NCBI GenBank assembly: GCA_021804525.1
Contig: JAJZHJ010000016.1
Coordinates: forward strand, 1 to 11,402
Reading direction: 5' to 3'
Length of the DNA: 11,402 nucleotides
Source of the DNA: Bacteroidota bacterium
Lineage (GTDB): Bacteria > Bacteroidota > Bacteroidia > Bacteroidales > Paludibacteraceae
Shown: positions 1 to 7,263 of the stretch, in pieces
How positions within the stretch are numbered: position 1 is the first letter of the stretch
Layout: each line of letters opens with the position of its first letter
Program-made: the position numbers and the translations under genes
The notes under the pieces: model-generated
What the model saw: the letters and a program-made list of their open reading frames with translations, nothing else
What the model was told of the DNA's origin: nothing
Databases searched by the model: none

Positions 1-602
1 TGAAGCATGGCTCCGGTTGTTTTGTCAAAGGAAGGTCGCGTTCCCAACGCATCATGCGCGTAAGGTGTTCCTTTGAACATCTCAGCCAGAAGCTGTTTGT
101 AAAATACATATTGCGGATTGGATAAATCGCTGGCAACTTCTTGTTCAATAGCGCCTCGTTCTTTGCTCCATAATTCCTGACTATCCAACACACCTCTCAT
201 CCTGATGGCTTCGATATGGAGTGCAATGTCCAAATCTTCTGCCGGCACGGTGAAATAGTATTGTGTGACCATTTGTTGCGTGTCCGCATCGAAATCGCCA
301 CCCATGGCAGCCGTGATATCAGCCAATTGGTCGGCGGAGAGTTCAGGACAACCTCGAAACATCATGTGTTCCTGTGCATGCGCCATCCCTGGAAATCCAT
401 CCGGCGCTTCATCAGAACCAACTAGATAATTCATCTCGGTGGTCACTACCGGGGCAAGAGGATTTCTGATAATAACTACTCGTAATCCGTTCTTAAGCGT
501 ATGTCGGAGCACTGTTTCGTTATTGCTATTGGTTGCCATGACCTTTGCCGTCAGGGGCAAAACCAAGAGAAATGCAATGAAAATGTCAAAAAATTTTCTC
601 AT
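1..602 (-). CDS. M16 family zinc metallopeptidase, N-terminal part (runs off left edge)
   Basis: The reverse strand from the ATG at 602-600 stays open for 200 codons to the window edge. The first 23 or so residues form a signal peptide (basic MRKFF start, hydrophobic core, then a likely cleavage region near VMA), so the protein is exported to the periplasm or envelope. The inverted zinc motif HAQEH is at residues 75-79 and is followed by MMF. The segment KERGAIEQEV supplies the expected third ligand, Glu155, about 75 residues further on. Together these define a pitrilysin/insulinase-type M16 peptidase with its catalytic residues intact. Full-length relatives have one or two M16 repeats plus inactive C-terminal domains, and only the first domain is visible here. 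The substrate is unknown. The gene is richer in G+C than most of the window. Family confidence is high; subfamily is undetermined. Confidence 0.93.
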   Translation of the reverse strand, partial: MRKFFDIFIAFLLVLPLTAKVMATNSNNETVLRHTLKNGLRVVIIRNPLAPVVTTEMNYLVGSDEAPDGFPGMAHAQEHMMFRGCPELSADQLADITAAMGGDFDADTQQMVTQYYFTVPAEDLDIALHIEAIRMRGVLDSQELWSKERGAIEQEVASDLSNPQYVFYKQLLAEMFKGTPYAHDALGTRPSFDKTTGAML

Positions 603-713
603 AAGATCATTGTTAATTAATTGATAGATGTCACGTTTCACCAAGTTGTAGATGAGTGTTGAAAACTTGATCTTGCAAATATCGGATTTTATTTTGATTT
701 GATCTGGGTTTTG

Positions 714-731
714 ATCTTTCTATCGAAAGAT
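714..731. repeat. Small perfect inverted repeat (hairpin)
   Basis: ATCTTTC (714-720) and GAAAGAT (725-731) form a 7-bp stem around a TATC loop. It lies about 110 bases upstream of the M16 start. With no T-tract it does not look like a terminator. It could be an operator or chance. Confidence 0.5.
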
Positions 732-740
732 TGTGGCAAA

Positions 741-755
741 TAAGGATCCTCCTTA
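741..755. repeat. Small perfect inverted repeat
   Basis: TAAGGA (741-746) and TCCTTA (750-755) pair around a TCC loop, 10 bases after the preceding inverted repeat. The stem is only 6 bp and its role is unknown. Confidence 0.4.
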
Positions 756-1113
756 TGGAGATATCTCGGTTCGTTGGTTTAGAAATTTTAAGCTGTGTCT
801 CTTTGCTTTTCAGCGATTTTGTTTATATTGTTTTTGTCAATAAAAAAAGGGAATCAGGCTTAGAGGCGGAAGCCCCTTGTCATGAACTTGCAGAAGTTGA
901 GTAAGTAAAAGATATAAAGGCAAGGTAATGGATATTCAGTTTTGCAGAAAACAAACCCCATAAATTTTCATTTAACAAGCATTTATTCAATCATTCACTC
1001 GTCGTTGCACAAAAAAGAAACTTTTCGACTCGTTTTCAGCACAAGTTATGCTTCGCTAAGTTGCGCAAATAAGATGACAGATTTTTTCAAATACAGGGTT
1101 CAGGAATACCAAA

Positions 1114-1131
1114 TTGATTCCGTATTATCAA
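1114..1131. promoter_or_regulatory. Inverted repeat TTGAT-N8-ATCAA, candidate Crp/Fnr-type operator
   Basis: TTGAT at 1114-1118 is mirrored by ATCAA at 1127-1131. The half-sites look like those of Fnr-family regulators, but the 8-base spacer is longer than the canonical 4. The centre is near 1122-1123, about 40 bases upstream of the start site implied by the -7 box at 1149-1156. That is where class II Crp/Fnr activators usually bind. Autoregulation of the adjacent regulator gene is an inference. Confidence 0.3.
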
Positions 1132-1148
1132 CTACAGCAGCAAAACAG

Positions 1149-1156
1149 TATATTTG
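1149..1156 (+). promoter_or_regulatory. Bacteroidota -7 promoter box for the Crp-type regulator
   Basis: TATATTTG is an exact match to TAnnTTTG, 15 bases before the ATG at 1172. No clear TTTG -33 box is found at the usual 19-21 base spacing. A start site a few bases downstream would leave a leader of about ten bases. The box also argues against translation from the TTG at 1154, which lies within it. Confidence 0.55.
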
Positions 1157-1171
1157 TACAAAAATGAAAAT

Positions 1172-1840
1172 ATGACTACCGGTTCACTCCCCAAAAACCC
1201 TCTCTTCAAAGATATTCCCGCAGAACAGTTGGAACAGATTCTGATGCCTTATCAGTCATTTACATTCTACGAAAAAGGAGATATTGTTGCTTTGCAGGGA
1301 GATCGATGTTCCGCCTTAATGATGATTATTAATGGTTCGGTGCGTTGCGATATGACGGATCCTACTGGCAAGATGGTTACTATCGCTATTCTCAAAGCTC
1401 CCGATATTTTGGCGCCGGCATTTATTTACGCCAGCAACAATTTTTTCCCCATCAACATTACCGCACTCACACCGTTAACCATCCTGACAATCGGAAAAGA
1501 GAGTTTCAGCAGATTGTTGCAAGAAAATGTAAAAATGTTAGACAACTATCTCCGCATGATTTCTGATCACACACAATTTTTGAGTGACAAAATCCGTTTT
1601 CTGAAATTTGGCACTATTAAAAGCAAATTAGCACTCTTCTTTTTAGAAAAAGTGAGAGACACCGGTTCCAGGCAATTTATCATAACAGAAAGTCAGCAAG
1701 CACTTGCCGATCTTTTTGGTGTCACACGTCCGGCTTTAGCTCGCACCGTCAGCGAAATGATGGATGAGAACCTAATTACTGTTGACAAAAAACAAATCTT
1801 CGTCTTGAATCCTTTGGGATTGAAAAACCTTTGCATTTAA
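1172..1840 (+). CDS. Crp/Fnr family transcriptional regulator
   Basis: This is a 222-residue DNA-binding regulator, the normal length for the family. Residues about 10-120 form the cyclic-nucleotide-binding-like effector domain, including EKGDIVALQGD (34-44) and NGSVRCDMTD (54-63). A dimerisation helix follows (about 120-155). Residues about 173-203 are the winged helix-turn-helix, with recognition segment FGVTRPALAR. Its three cysteines (46, 59, 221) do not form an Fnr-type N-terminal cluster, so a [4Fe-4S] oxygen sensor is unlikely. The overall look recalls the Bacteroidota regulators often placed near hybrid cluster protein (HcpR-like), but no hcp gene is in view, so effector and targets are unknown. 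I chose the ATG at 1172 because the in-frame TTG at 1154 sits inside the promoter. A terminator follows directly. Confidence 0.92.
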   Translation: MTTGSLPKNPLFKDIPAEQLEQILMPYQSFTFYEKGDIVALQGDRCSALMMIINGSVRCDMTDPTGKMVTIAILKAPDILAPAFIYASNNFFPINITALTPLTILTIGKESFSRLLQENVKMLDNYLRMISDHTQFLSDKIRFLKFGTIKSKLALFFLEKVRDTGSRQFIITESQQALADLFGVTRPALARTVSEMMDENLITVDKKQIFVLNPLGLKNLCI

Positions 1841-1844
1841 AATG

Positions 1845-1881
1845 AAACAACGGCTACTTCGCTCTGAAGTAGCCGCTGTTT
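1845..1881. terminator. Bidirectional intrinsic terminator between crp-like gene and glnN
   Basis: CGGCTACTTC (1851-1860) and GAAGTAGCCG (1866-1875) make a perfect 10-bp stem with a GCTCT loop. After one A/C mismatch the stem extends with AAACA (1845-1849) and TGTTT (1877-1881). It sits between two converging stop codons. The flanks give T-rich tails in both directions, better on the minus strand, so it probably ends both transcripts. Confidence 0.85.
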
Positions 1882-1905
1882 GATAAAGAAGAGTTATGGC
1901 TGAAA

Positions 1906-4092
1906 TTATTTCATAAATAACAATTCACGATATTTTGGTAAAGGCCAGATTTCATCATCGATCACCTCTTCCAATTTGTCGATATGATAACGAATTTTGT
2001 CCAAATAAGGGCGAACTGTTGTGCTATATGCAAACGTTCTTTCTTCCACATTTTCAATGCTGTTTGCTACCTTGCGAGCCTCAACCATTTCGTACGTCAT
2101 GGTTTTAATTGCTAAGATACGCTCACCTATTTCACGTACCAAATTTTTACTGTCAGCCGATAGTTTTTCAAATTCTTGTGTGTCGAAAACATCCTTAATA
2201 CCGCGGATATTCTCTATCAAACGATTTTGATAAGCAATGGCAGTAGGCACAATATGATTGATAGCCAAGTCGCCAAGGACACGTGCCTCTATCTGAATTT
2301 TTTTCGTAAACTTCTCGAACTCAATTTCTACACGGCTGTGTATCTCAATTTCAGAATATACACCTAACCCGGTAAGCAATTTCACAGCATCTTTTTCTAG
2401 GTATTTTTTAATAGCATCAGGAGCCGCCGTGATGTTTGTCAAGCCGCGTTTTGCAGCTTCCTCTACCCATTCTTGTGAATATCCATCTCCTTCGAAACGA
2501 ATAGCGCGAGACTCAATAATCAACCGTTTCATAACTTGGAAAATAGCTTCGTCTTTCCCTTTGCCGGATGCAATTACCGCATCTACTTCATCAGCAAATT
2601 TGGTTAATTGATCAGCTATCACAGCATTCAAAATCGTCATTGCAGCGCCACAGTTGGCAGAAGAACCTACTGCACGGAATTCAAACCGGTTTCCGGTAAA
2701 AGCAAACGGTGAAGTTCTATTACGGTCTGTGCTGTCTAACACGATATCAGGAATACGACCTATCCCTAATTTCAAAGCAGTCTTTTCCTCTGGCGTCATG
2801 CGTGAATCCGACACTTTTTCTGCTAAATTGTCAAGCATGTTGGTTAAATAGGTACCCAGGAATACGGATAGAATAGCAGGAGGAGCTTCATTTGCTCCCA
2901 GACGATGCGAGTTTTCAGCGCTCATAATGGAAGCACGCAGTAAATCCTGATTTTGGTGTACTGCCTTCAACGTATTCACAATGAATGACAAGAACAACAA
3001 ATTTCCTTTTGGATTTTTTGCAGGGCTGTAAAGGTTTACGCCAGTATCGGTACTCAGTGACCAGTTGTTATGTTTTCCCGATCCGTTTATGCCTGAAAAT
3101 GGTTTTTCGTGAAGTAAAATAGCAAAATTATGCTTTGCCGCTACATGTTTCATCAAATCCATTACGATCTGATTATGGTCATTGGCAAGGTTTGCTTCTT
3201 CGAAAATTGGAGCACACTCAAATTGGTTAGGTGCCACTTCGTTGTGTCTGGTTTTCAATGGAATTCCTAATTTATGACCTTCCAACTCCAATTCACTCAT
3301 AAATGCCATAACACGGGTTGGAATGGATGCAAAGTAATGATCTTCCAATTGTTGATCTTTTGCTGAAGCATGACCCATCAGCGTGCGACCTGTCAAAGCC
3401 AAATCAGGACGAGCACTATATAAAGCCTTGTCAATCAAGAAATATTCTTGTTCCCAGCCTAAATTGGCATTGACCTTCTTCACATCTTTGTCGAAATACT
3501 GACACACACGAACAGCAGCCTTGTCAACAGCGCTCAAAGCGCGAAGTAAAGGAGTTTTATAATCTAACGCCTCGCCTGTGTAAGCAATGAAAATGGTAGG
3601 AATACACAATGTTTCACCTACAATAAAAGCAGGAGATGAAACATCCCAAGCTGTATAGCCACGAGCTTCAAAAGTATTACGAATACCGCCGCTTGGAAAA
3701 GAAGAAGCATCCGGCTCTTGTTGTATCAATAATTTTCCCGAAAAGCGCTCTAACACTTCATTGTTCTCCCCAAAATCAAACATCCGCTCATGTTTTTCTG
3801 CAGTAGCATCGTTTAGCGGTTGAAACCAGTGTGTATAATGTGTTGCACCTCGTTCTTTAGCCCATTTGCACATACCTGTTGCAACTTGATCAGCCACTTT
3901 TCGATTGATGGTCGTTCCGTCTTCAATTGCTTCAACTACGGCAGTGTAGGCTTCTTTTGAAAGATAGACCTGCATTTTTTTTCTATCGAAAACATTGATG
4001 CCGTAAAAATCGGCAAGGTTAGGAGGAGTTTGCACCTCAATAGGTGTCCGGGTTACAACCTCTTGCAACGCGGAAAAACGTAATTTTGCCAT
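1906..4092 (-). CDS. glnN: Glutamine synthetase type III (GlnN)
   Basis: The protein catalyses ATP-dependent amidation of glutamate with ammonium in the cytoplasm, the main ammonium assimilation step. It is 728 residues from the ATG at 4092-4090, the usual GSIII length and much longer than GSI (about 470). Blocks in order: THYTHWFQP (84-92), WEQEYF (213-218), RHNEVAPNQFE (282-292), GINGSGKHNNWSL (334-346, nucleotide and glutamate site), and NRTSPFAFTGNRFEFR (458-473). The C-terminal 200 residues are helical and end in DEIWPLPKYRELLF, which is typical of Bacteroides GlnN. An upstream in-frame ATG at 4098 would add only Met-Ile. I chose the inner start because relatives begin with M-(A/S)-K. 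The gene has its own promoter at 4122-4129 and appears monocistronic. Confidence 0.98.
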   Translation of the reverse strand: MAKLRFSALQEVVTRTPIEVQTPPNLADFYGINVFDRKKMQVYLSKEAYTAVVEAIEDGTTINRKVADQVATGMCKWAKERGATHYTHWFQPLNDATAEKHERMFDFGENNEVLERFSGKLLIQQEPDASSFPSGGIRNTFEARGYTAWDVSSPAFIVGETLCIPTIFIAYTGEALDYKTPLLRALSAVDKAAVRVCQYFDKDVKKVNANLGWEQEYFLIDKALYSARPDLALTGRTLMGHASAKDQQLEDHYFASIPTRVMAFMSELELEGHKLGIPLKTRHNEVAPNQFECAPIFEEANLANDHNQIVMDLMKHVAAKHNFAILLHEKPFSGINGSGKHNNWSLSTDTGVNLYSPAKNPKGNLLFLSFIVNTLKAVHQNQDLLRASIMSAENSHRLGANEAPPAILSVFLGTYLTNMLDNLAEKVSDSRMTPEEKTALKLGIGRIPDIVLDSTDRNRTSPFAFTGNRFEFRAVGSSANCGAAMTILNAVIADQLTKFADEVDAVIASGKGKDEAIFQVMKRLIIESRAIRFEGDGYSQEWVEEAAKRGLTNITAAPDAIKKYLEKDAVKLLTGLGVYSEIEIHSRVEIEFEKFTKKIQIEARVLGDLAINHIVPTAIAYQNRLIENIRGIKDVFDTQEFEKLSADSKNLVREIGERILAIKTMTYEMVEARKVANSIENVEERTFAYSTTVRPYLDKIRYHIDKLEEVIDDEIWPLPKYRELLFMK

Positions 4093-4121
4093 GATCATTT
4101 CTTTATTTAAATTATATAGCG

Positions 4122-4129
4122 CAAAGATA
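4122..4129 (-). promoter_or_regulatory. -7 promoter box for glnN
   Basis: On the minus strand this reads TATCTTTG, an exact TAnnTTTG match about 30 bases before the glnN start. No good -33 box is visible. The box is embedded in a perfect 7-bp inverted repeat (4123-4139). Confidence 0.6.
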
Positions 4130-4139
4130 GAATATCTTT
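4123..4139. repeat. Inverted repeat overlapping the glnN promoter
   Basis: AAAGATA (4123-4129) and TATCTTT (4133-4139) are perfect complements around GAA. One arm is nearly the whole -7 box, so a protein bound here would block or reposition RNA polymerase. An operator role is an inference. Confidence 0.45.
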
Positions 4140-4290
4140 TTTATATACCCCTTATTTTCGAATTGATTTTTGAAAAAATAATAGTTAAATCGGATTTAGC
4201 CTCTCTTTTTGACAGAAATATAGGCAAAAAACGGCCATTTTGCTCAATTACCCCTCATATATATCAACTTTAGATACTTTCTTCCACAGT

Positions 4291-4713
4291 CTAATAATGC
4301 ATCCAGGCCTTAAAAAAACGAATAGCCGATAAAAAAAGGGGTATACCCATGAAAAAATAGAAGAAAGACAAGTCATAATTGGGCGCTACATGACTATACC
4401 GTAATAAAAGCCCACCTGAAATCATCAACATCATAAGAAAATAGGAGCGCTTGCTGAAAAAAGAAAATATAGTTGGTCTGCTTTTAGATAGCGAGATTAT
4501 ACGCGAAATATGTTTGGAAGAAATGCGGTCAAAGAGCAATCTAAAAAAAAGAATTCCGCCAACAAAGGATCCTATCGTCTCAAGTTTCCATCCGTTTATC
4601 GGGACAAAATAAACCGTGCCCCTCCAAAACAACATTCCACTTGCTATAAGCCAAACAATGGCTGCCACAAAAAGCAAATGCCGTTTGTCAATGCTGAAAA
4701 TGGTAAGTTTCAT
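4291..4713 (-). CDS. Small integral membrane protein, function unknown
   Basis: This 140-residue protein has four probable transmembrane helices at about residues 11-30, 44-62, 87-106 and 112-133. The loops between them are basic, especially the stretch around residues 62-85 (DRISSKHISRIISLSKSRP). There is no cleavable signal peptide and no catalytic motif I recognise. The opening KRHLLFVAAIVWLIASGMLFWRG resembles a small family of uncharacterised bacterial membrane proteins, but I cannot name it. The ATG at 4713-4711 is supported by an exact -7 box at 4763-4756. The gene lies 192-198 bases upstream of glnN on the same strand, yet glnN has its own promoter. It is divergent from ddl. The reading frame, hydrophobic pattern and promoter support a real gene; its role is open. 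Confidence 0.78.
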   Translation of the reverse strand: MKLTIFSIDKRHLLFVAAIVWLIASGMLFWRGTVYFVPINGWKLETIGSFVGGILFFRLLFDRISSKHISRIISLSKSRPTIFSFFSKRSYFLMMLMISGGLLLRYSHVAPNYDLSFFYFFMGIPLFLSAIRFFKAWMHY

Positions 4714-4755
4714 TATTTGTGCCTTTTTATCAATTGGTTTTTATTCAACAGGCTA

Positions 4756-4763
4756 CAAAAATA
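4756..4763 (-). promoter_or_regulatory. -7 promoter box for the membrane protein gene
   Basis: The minus strand reads TATTTTTG, an exact TAnnTTTG match, about 43 bases before the ATG at 4713. No TTTG -33 element was found at standard spacing. Confidence 0.5.
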
Positions 4764-4812
4764 CAGTAAAAAGTCATCGTTGCATCATAGTTATTGGATG
4801 AACAAAATAAAT

Positions 4813-4820
4813 TAACTTTG
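4813..4820 (+). promoter_or_regulatory. -7 promoter box for ddl-tsaE
   Basis: TAACTTTG is an exact TAnnTTTG match, 32 bases before the ddl ATG. The nearest upstream TTG (4794-4796) is a little too close for a standard -33 box. It forms a divergent promoter pair with 4756-4763. Confidence 0.6.
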
Positions 4821-4852
4821 TAGACTCATTTTTCATAAACAAATATCTTTCT

Positions 4853-5842
4853 ATGGACGCAAAACTGAATATCGCTGTTGTGGCAGGAGGAGAACAATCA
4901 GAAGTGGTTGTCTCGATAAAAAGTGCCAAAGGAATTGTTTCATTCATGGATAAATCACGATATAACCCATTTATAGTGGTAATTGAAAAAAATAATTGGC
5001 ACGTTTTGTTAGATGACGGATCAACGTTCCCTATCGATAAAAATCAATTTACTTTTCAACTCAACCATCAAGAAATGCATTTTGACTGTGCCTATATCAC
5101 CATTCACGGAATTCCCGGAGAAGACGGTCGCTTGCAAGGTTATTTTGAAATGATTGATATGCCCTATACATCATGCAATGTACTTACCTCTGCTTTGACC
5201 TACAACAAATTTGTATGCAACAGCTTCCTTAAGGAATTTGGTATTTCTGTTGCACCTTCTATACGTTTATCTCGACAAGAAAACTTTCAAAGCGATAAGA
5301 TTGTGGCAGAACTTGGCCTTCCTTGTTTCGTAAAACCAAATCTCGGTGGATCAAGTTTCGGTGTAACCAAAGTGAAATCAGCCCACGAAATAGATGCTGC
5401 TATTCAAAAAGCATTCAAAGAATCAAACGAAGTGCTGATCGAAAGCTTTCTGGCAGGTACAGAAGTGACTAATGGTATTTTCAAAACACATAAACGACAA
5501 GTCGTATTTCCTGTGACAGAGGTTGTTCCTAAAAATGAGTTTTTCGATTTTGATGCCAAATACAAAGGAGAGTCGGAAGAAATTACCCCTGCCCGAATTT
5601 CTGCTGAACTCACACAAACCATACAGCAAACAACCTCAAAAATATATAATATTTTGAATTGCAGAGGAATCATTCGTATCGATTATATTATTACCAATGG
5701 AGATAAAATCAATTTATTAGAGGTGAACACAACTCCGGGTATGACACCTACCAGTTTCATCCCTCAACAAATTCCTCATGCCGGATTAACGGTCACCGAA
5801 GTATTAACTGAAATTATCGAAGATTCAATGATTTCTCTTTGA
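4853..5842 (+). CDS. ddl: D-alanine--D-alanine ligase
   Basis: The enzyme joins two D-alanines using ATP in the cytoplasm. The dipeptide is then added to UDP-MurNAc-tripeptide for peptidoglycan. At 329 residues it has normal Ddl length. The N-terminal domain carries AGGEQSEVVVSIKSA (11-25, with the substrate-binding Glu17) and HGIPGEDG (85-92). The ATP-grasp core has KPNLGGSSFGV (161-171). The omega loop is FFDFDAKYKGE (230-240). Its tyrosine (237) is the residue linked to D-Ala rather than D-lactate specificity, so this is not a VanA-type ligase. The metal and phosphate site is R275, D277, E290 and N292, followed by PGMT (295-298). The ATG at 4853 follows a good -7 box. tsaE follows after 50 bases on the same strand, so the two are probably cotranscribed. 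Confidence 0.97.
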   Translation: MDAKLNIAVVAGGEQSEVVVSIKSAKGIVSFMDKSRYNPFIVVIEKNNWHVLLDDGSTFPIDKNQFTFQLNHQEMHFDCAYITIHGIPGEDGRLQGYFEMIDMPYTSCNVLTSALTYNKFVCNSFLKEFGISVAPSIRLSRQENFQSDKIVAELGLPCFVKPNLGGSSFGVTKVKSAHEIDAAIQKAFKESNEVLIESFLAGTEVTNGIFKTHKRQVVFPVTEVVPKNEFFDFDAKYKGESEEITPARISAELTQTIQQTTSKIYNILNCRGIIRIDYIITNGDKINLLEVNTTPGMTPTSFIPQQIPHAGLTVTEVLTEIIEDSMISL

Positions 5843-5892
5843 ATTTTAATGAGCTTTTAATTGATGTTTAAACACCACTTAAAAGAATTAAT

Positions 5893-6303
5893 ATGGAAAT
5901 AACGATACCGTCACTCGACAAACTGGCTGATGCAGCCAAAGCACTTTTACCATTTCTTCAATCCTACAAAGTTATAGCTTTTTACGGCTCAATGGGTGCA
6001 GGTAAAACCACTTTTATTAATGCACTTTGCAACGAATTAGGCGTCACTGACAACATGAACAGTCCAACGTTTTCGATTGTCAATCAATACGATGTAAAAA
6101 AAGGAAATCCTATCTATCACTTTGATTTTTATCGTATCAACCGTATTGAAGAAGCGTTCGATTTTGGTTATGAGGATTATTTTTATAGCGGAAACTATTG
6201 CTTTATCGAATGGCCTGAAAAAATAGAGAATATTTTACCCGCCGATACCTTAAAAATATATATTGCAGAGCAGGAAGACGGCTCCCGCTTGATTTCTTTT
6301 TGA
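5893..6303 (+). CDS. tsaE: tRNA t6A37 threonylcarbamoyltransferase complex ATPase TsaE
   Basis: TsaE is the small ATPase that works with TsaB and TsaD to install N6-threonylcarbamoyladenosine at A37 of ANN-decoding tRNAs, a near-essential modification. The 136-residue protein is typical in length. It has the Walker A loop GSMGAGKTT (32-40), the switch-like segment SPTFSIVNQY (57-66), HFDFYRI (76-82, with the conserved Asp78) and FIEWPEK (104-110, the conserved Glu-Trp pair). It lies 50 bases after ddl with no separate promoter visible. tsaB, tsaC and tsaD are not in the window. It converges on the acyltransferase gene. No convincing terminator hairpin is visible in the 119 bases between the two stop codons. 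Confidence 0.96.
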   Translation: MEITIPSLDKLADAAKALLPFLQSYKVIAFYGSMGAGKTTFINALCNELGVTDNMNSPTFSIVNQYDVKKGNPIYHFDFYRINRIEEAFDFGYEDYFYSGNYCFIEWPEKIENILPADTLKIYIAEQEDGSRLISF

Positions 6304-6422
6304 ACCTAAAAAGAGCTTTATATATACCCCACTTTCTTATGTAACTTGTTGGAAGATACCAATAATGAAAAGAGCAGATTAACTTTTTATCTTCTCGTAA
6401 CTTCTTAATATTTTCTTTGAAA

Positions 6423-7256
6423 CTATATACTTCTTGAAGAATTTCTATCCTTCAATTCATACGTACAGTTGTAAAGAAATTTTCCGTACGTACTGGAATC
6501 CTTAAAAACACTTTGCTGCTCAACCGAAATGGGGCTACCGATACGTAACCGGATGATTTTCCCTTTTTTATTGACAACCTCAGTAGAAATAAGCAAAGAA
6601 CGAATCAACGGGTGTATTAATCCTGCAAGCAAAAAAAACCAACTGTTGTGACCATAAAAATAGATAGGGATAACAGGAACTTTTGCTTTTTGAATAAATT
6701 TCATTGACGACAATTGCCATTCCCGATCCTTGATTTTTAAATGTTTATCAATGTGTGAAACTTGGCCAGAAGGAAAAAAGAAAAGAGGATGACCATCTTC
6801 CAACCACTTTTTGGCAATGCGAAGCCCAGGCAGGCTTGATTTCTTGCTGGTTGACTTTTGAAATGGATTTACAGGAATAAAATGATGTGAAATGGGTTTG
6901 ATAAAGCTCAAAACAAAATTCGTCAATCCTTTTATATCAGGGCGTACCTCACTAATCATTCTTACCAATGCCATACCATCGTACGTCCCATAAGGGTGAT
7001 TCGAAACAGTAATAAATTGTTTATTATCAGTAAAATAGTGGATATTTTCTGGATTTTCCACGATAATTTTTACTCCAAAAAGACGAAATATTTCATCTAT
7101 AAACTCACGATCATTTTGAGTTCTTTCTTGAGCAAGTAAACTATTGGCATAAATCTTTTCCTGCGCTGTCACTCTATAAATTATCCTTGCAACTATCTTC
7201 CCCCACTTTTTTTCGAAAAAGGGAGTAATCTGGCAAAACTCACTAAAACTAACCAC
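6423..7256 (-). CDS. PlsC-like lysophospholipid / lipid O-acyltransferase family protein
   Basis: This 277-residue protein belongs to the glycerolipid acyltransferase superfamily, which transfers acyl chains to lysolipids at the inner membrane. The catalytic motif is SNHPYGTYDG (85-94). His87 and Asp93 are five residues apart rather than the four of classic PlsC. FPSGQVS (161-167) replaces the usual FPEGTRS block, and VPVIPIYF (193-200) is the C-terminal substrate-site strand. The NHPxGxxDG pattern recalls the Bacteroidota 'hemolysin-like' acyltransferases that include the glycine-lipid enzyme GlsA. That is a family resemblance, not an assignment, and no partner N-acyltransferase is in view. 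The start is a GTG (7256-7254). No ATG lies upstream in frame before the lrp stop, and the next ATG is past the catalytic motif. Only 7 bases separate it from the upstream lrp gene, so it is very likely cotranscribed and translationally coupled. Confidence 0.88.
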   Translation of the reverse strand: MVSFSEFCQITPFFEKKWGKIVARIIYRVTAQEKIYANSLLAQERTQNDREFIDEIFRLFGVKIIVENPENIHYFTDNKQFITVSNHPYGTYDGMALVRMISEVRPDIKGLTNFVLSFIKPISHHFIPVNPFQKSTSKKSSLPGLRIAKKWLEDGHPLFFFPSGQVSHIDKHLKIKDREWQLSSMKFIQKAKVPVIPIYFYGHNSWFFLLAGLIHPLIRSLLISTEVVNKKGKIIRLRIGSPISVEQQSVFKDSSTYGKFLYNCTYELKDRNSSRSI

Positions 7257-7263
7257 GTTCTTT

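Larger units (their letters stand above)
603..1171. other. Long intergenic region without a convincing gene
   Basis: This 569-base divergent gap lies between the minus-strand M16 gene and the plus-strand Crp-type regulator. A 77-codon plus-strand frame (942-1175) starts with TTG, has low-complexity composition and runs through the regulator's promoter, so I do not call it. The gap holds two small perfect inverted repeats (714-731 and 741-755), a TTGAT-N8-ATCAA element (1114-1131) and the -7 box at 1149-1156. No tRNA or other RNA gene was recognised. The M16 promoter should lie here. The best -7 candidate is GATATTTG on the minus strand (683-676), which has one mismatch to TAnnTTTG and no clear -33 partner. 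Confidence 0.6.

Noticed and set aside
942..1175. 77-codon plus-strand frame
   Set aside because: It starts with TTG, has no family features, and runs through the -7 box and into the start of the Crp-type regulator.
4091..4273. 60-codon plus-strand frame upstream of glnN
   Set aside because: It overlaps the glnN promoter and start on the opposite strand and its composition is simply AT-rich intergenic DNA.
4510..4815. 101-codon plus-strand frame opposite the membrane protein gene
   Set aside because: It is antisense to a frame with a clear membrane-protein pattern, has no recognisable motif and covers both divergent promoters.
4142..6330. Repeated TATATACCCC at 4142-4151 and 6320-6330
   Set aside because: The shared stretch is short and AT-rich in unrelated contexts, with no further flanking identity.
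6304..6422. Terminator between tsaE and the acyltransferase gene
   Set aside because: I looked for a stem with a T-tract on either strand and found none; only short direct repeats of GTAACTT are present.
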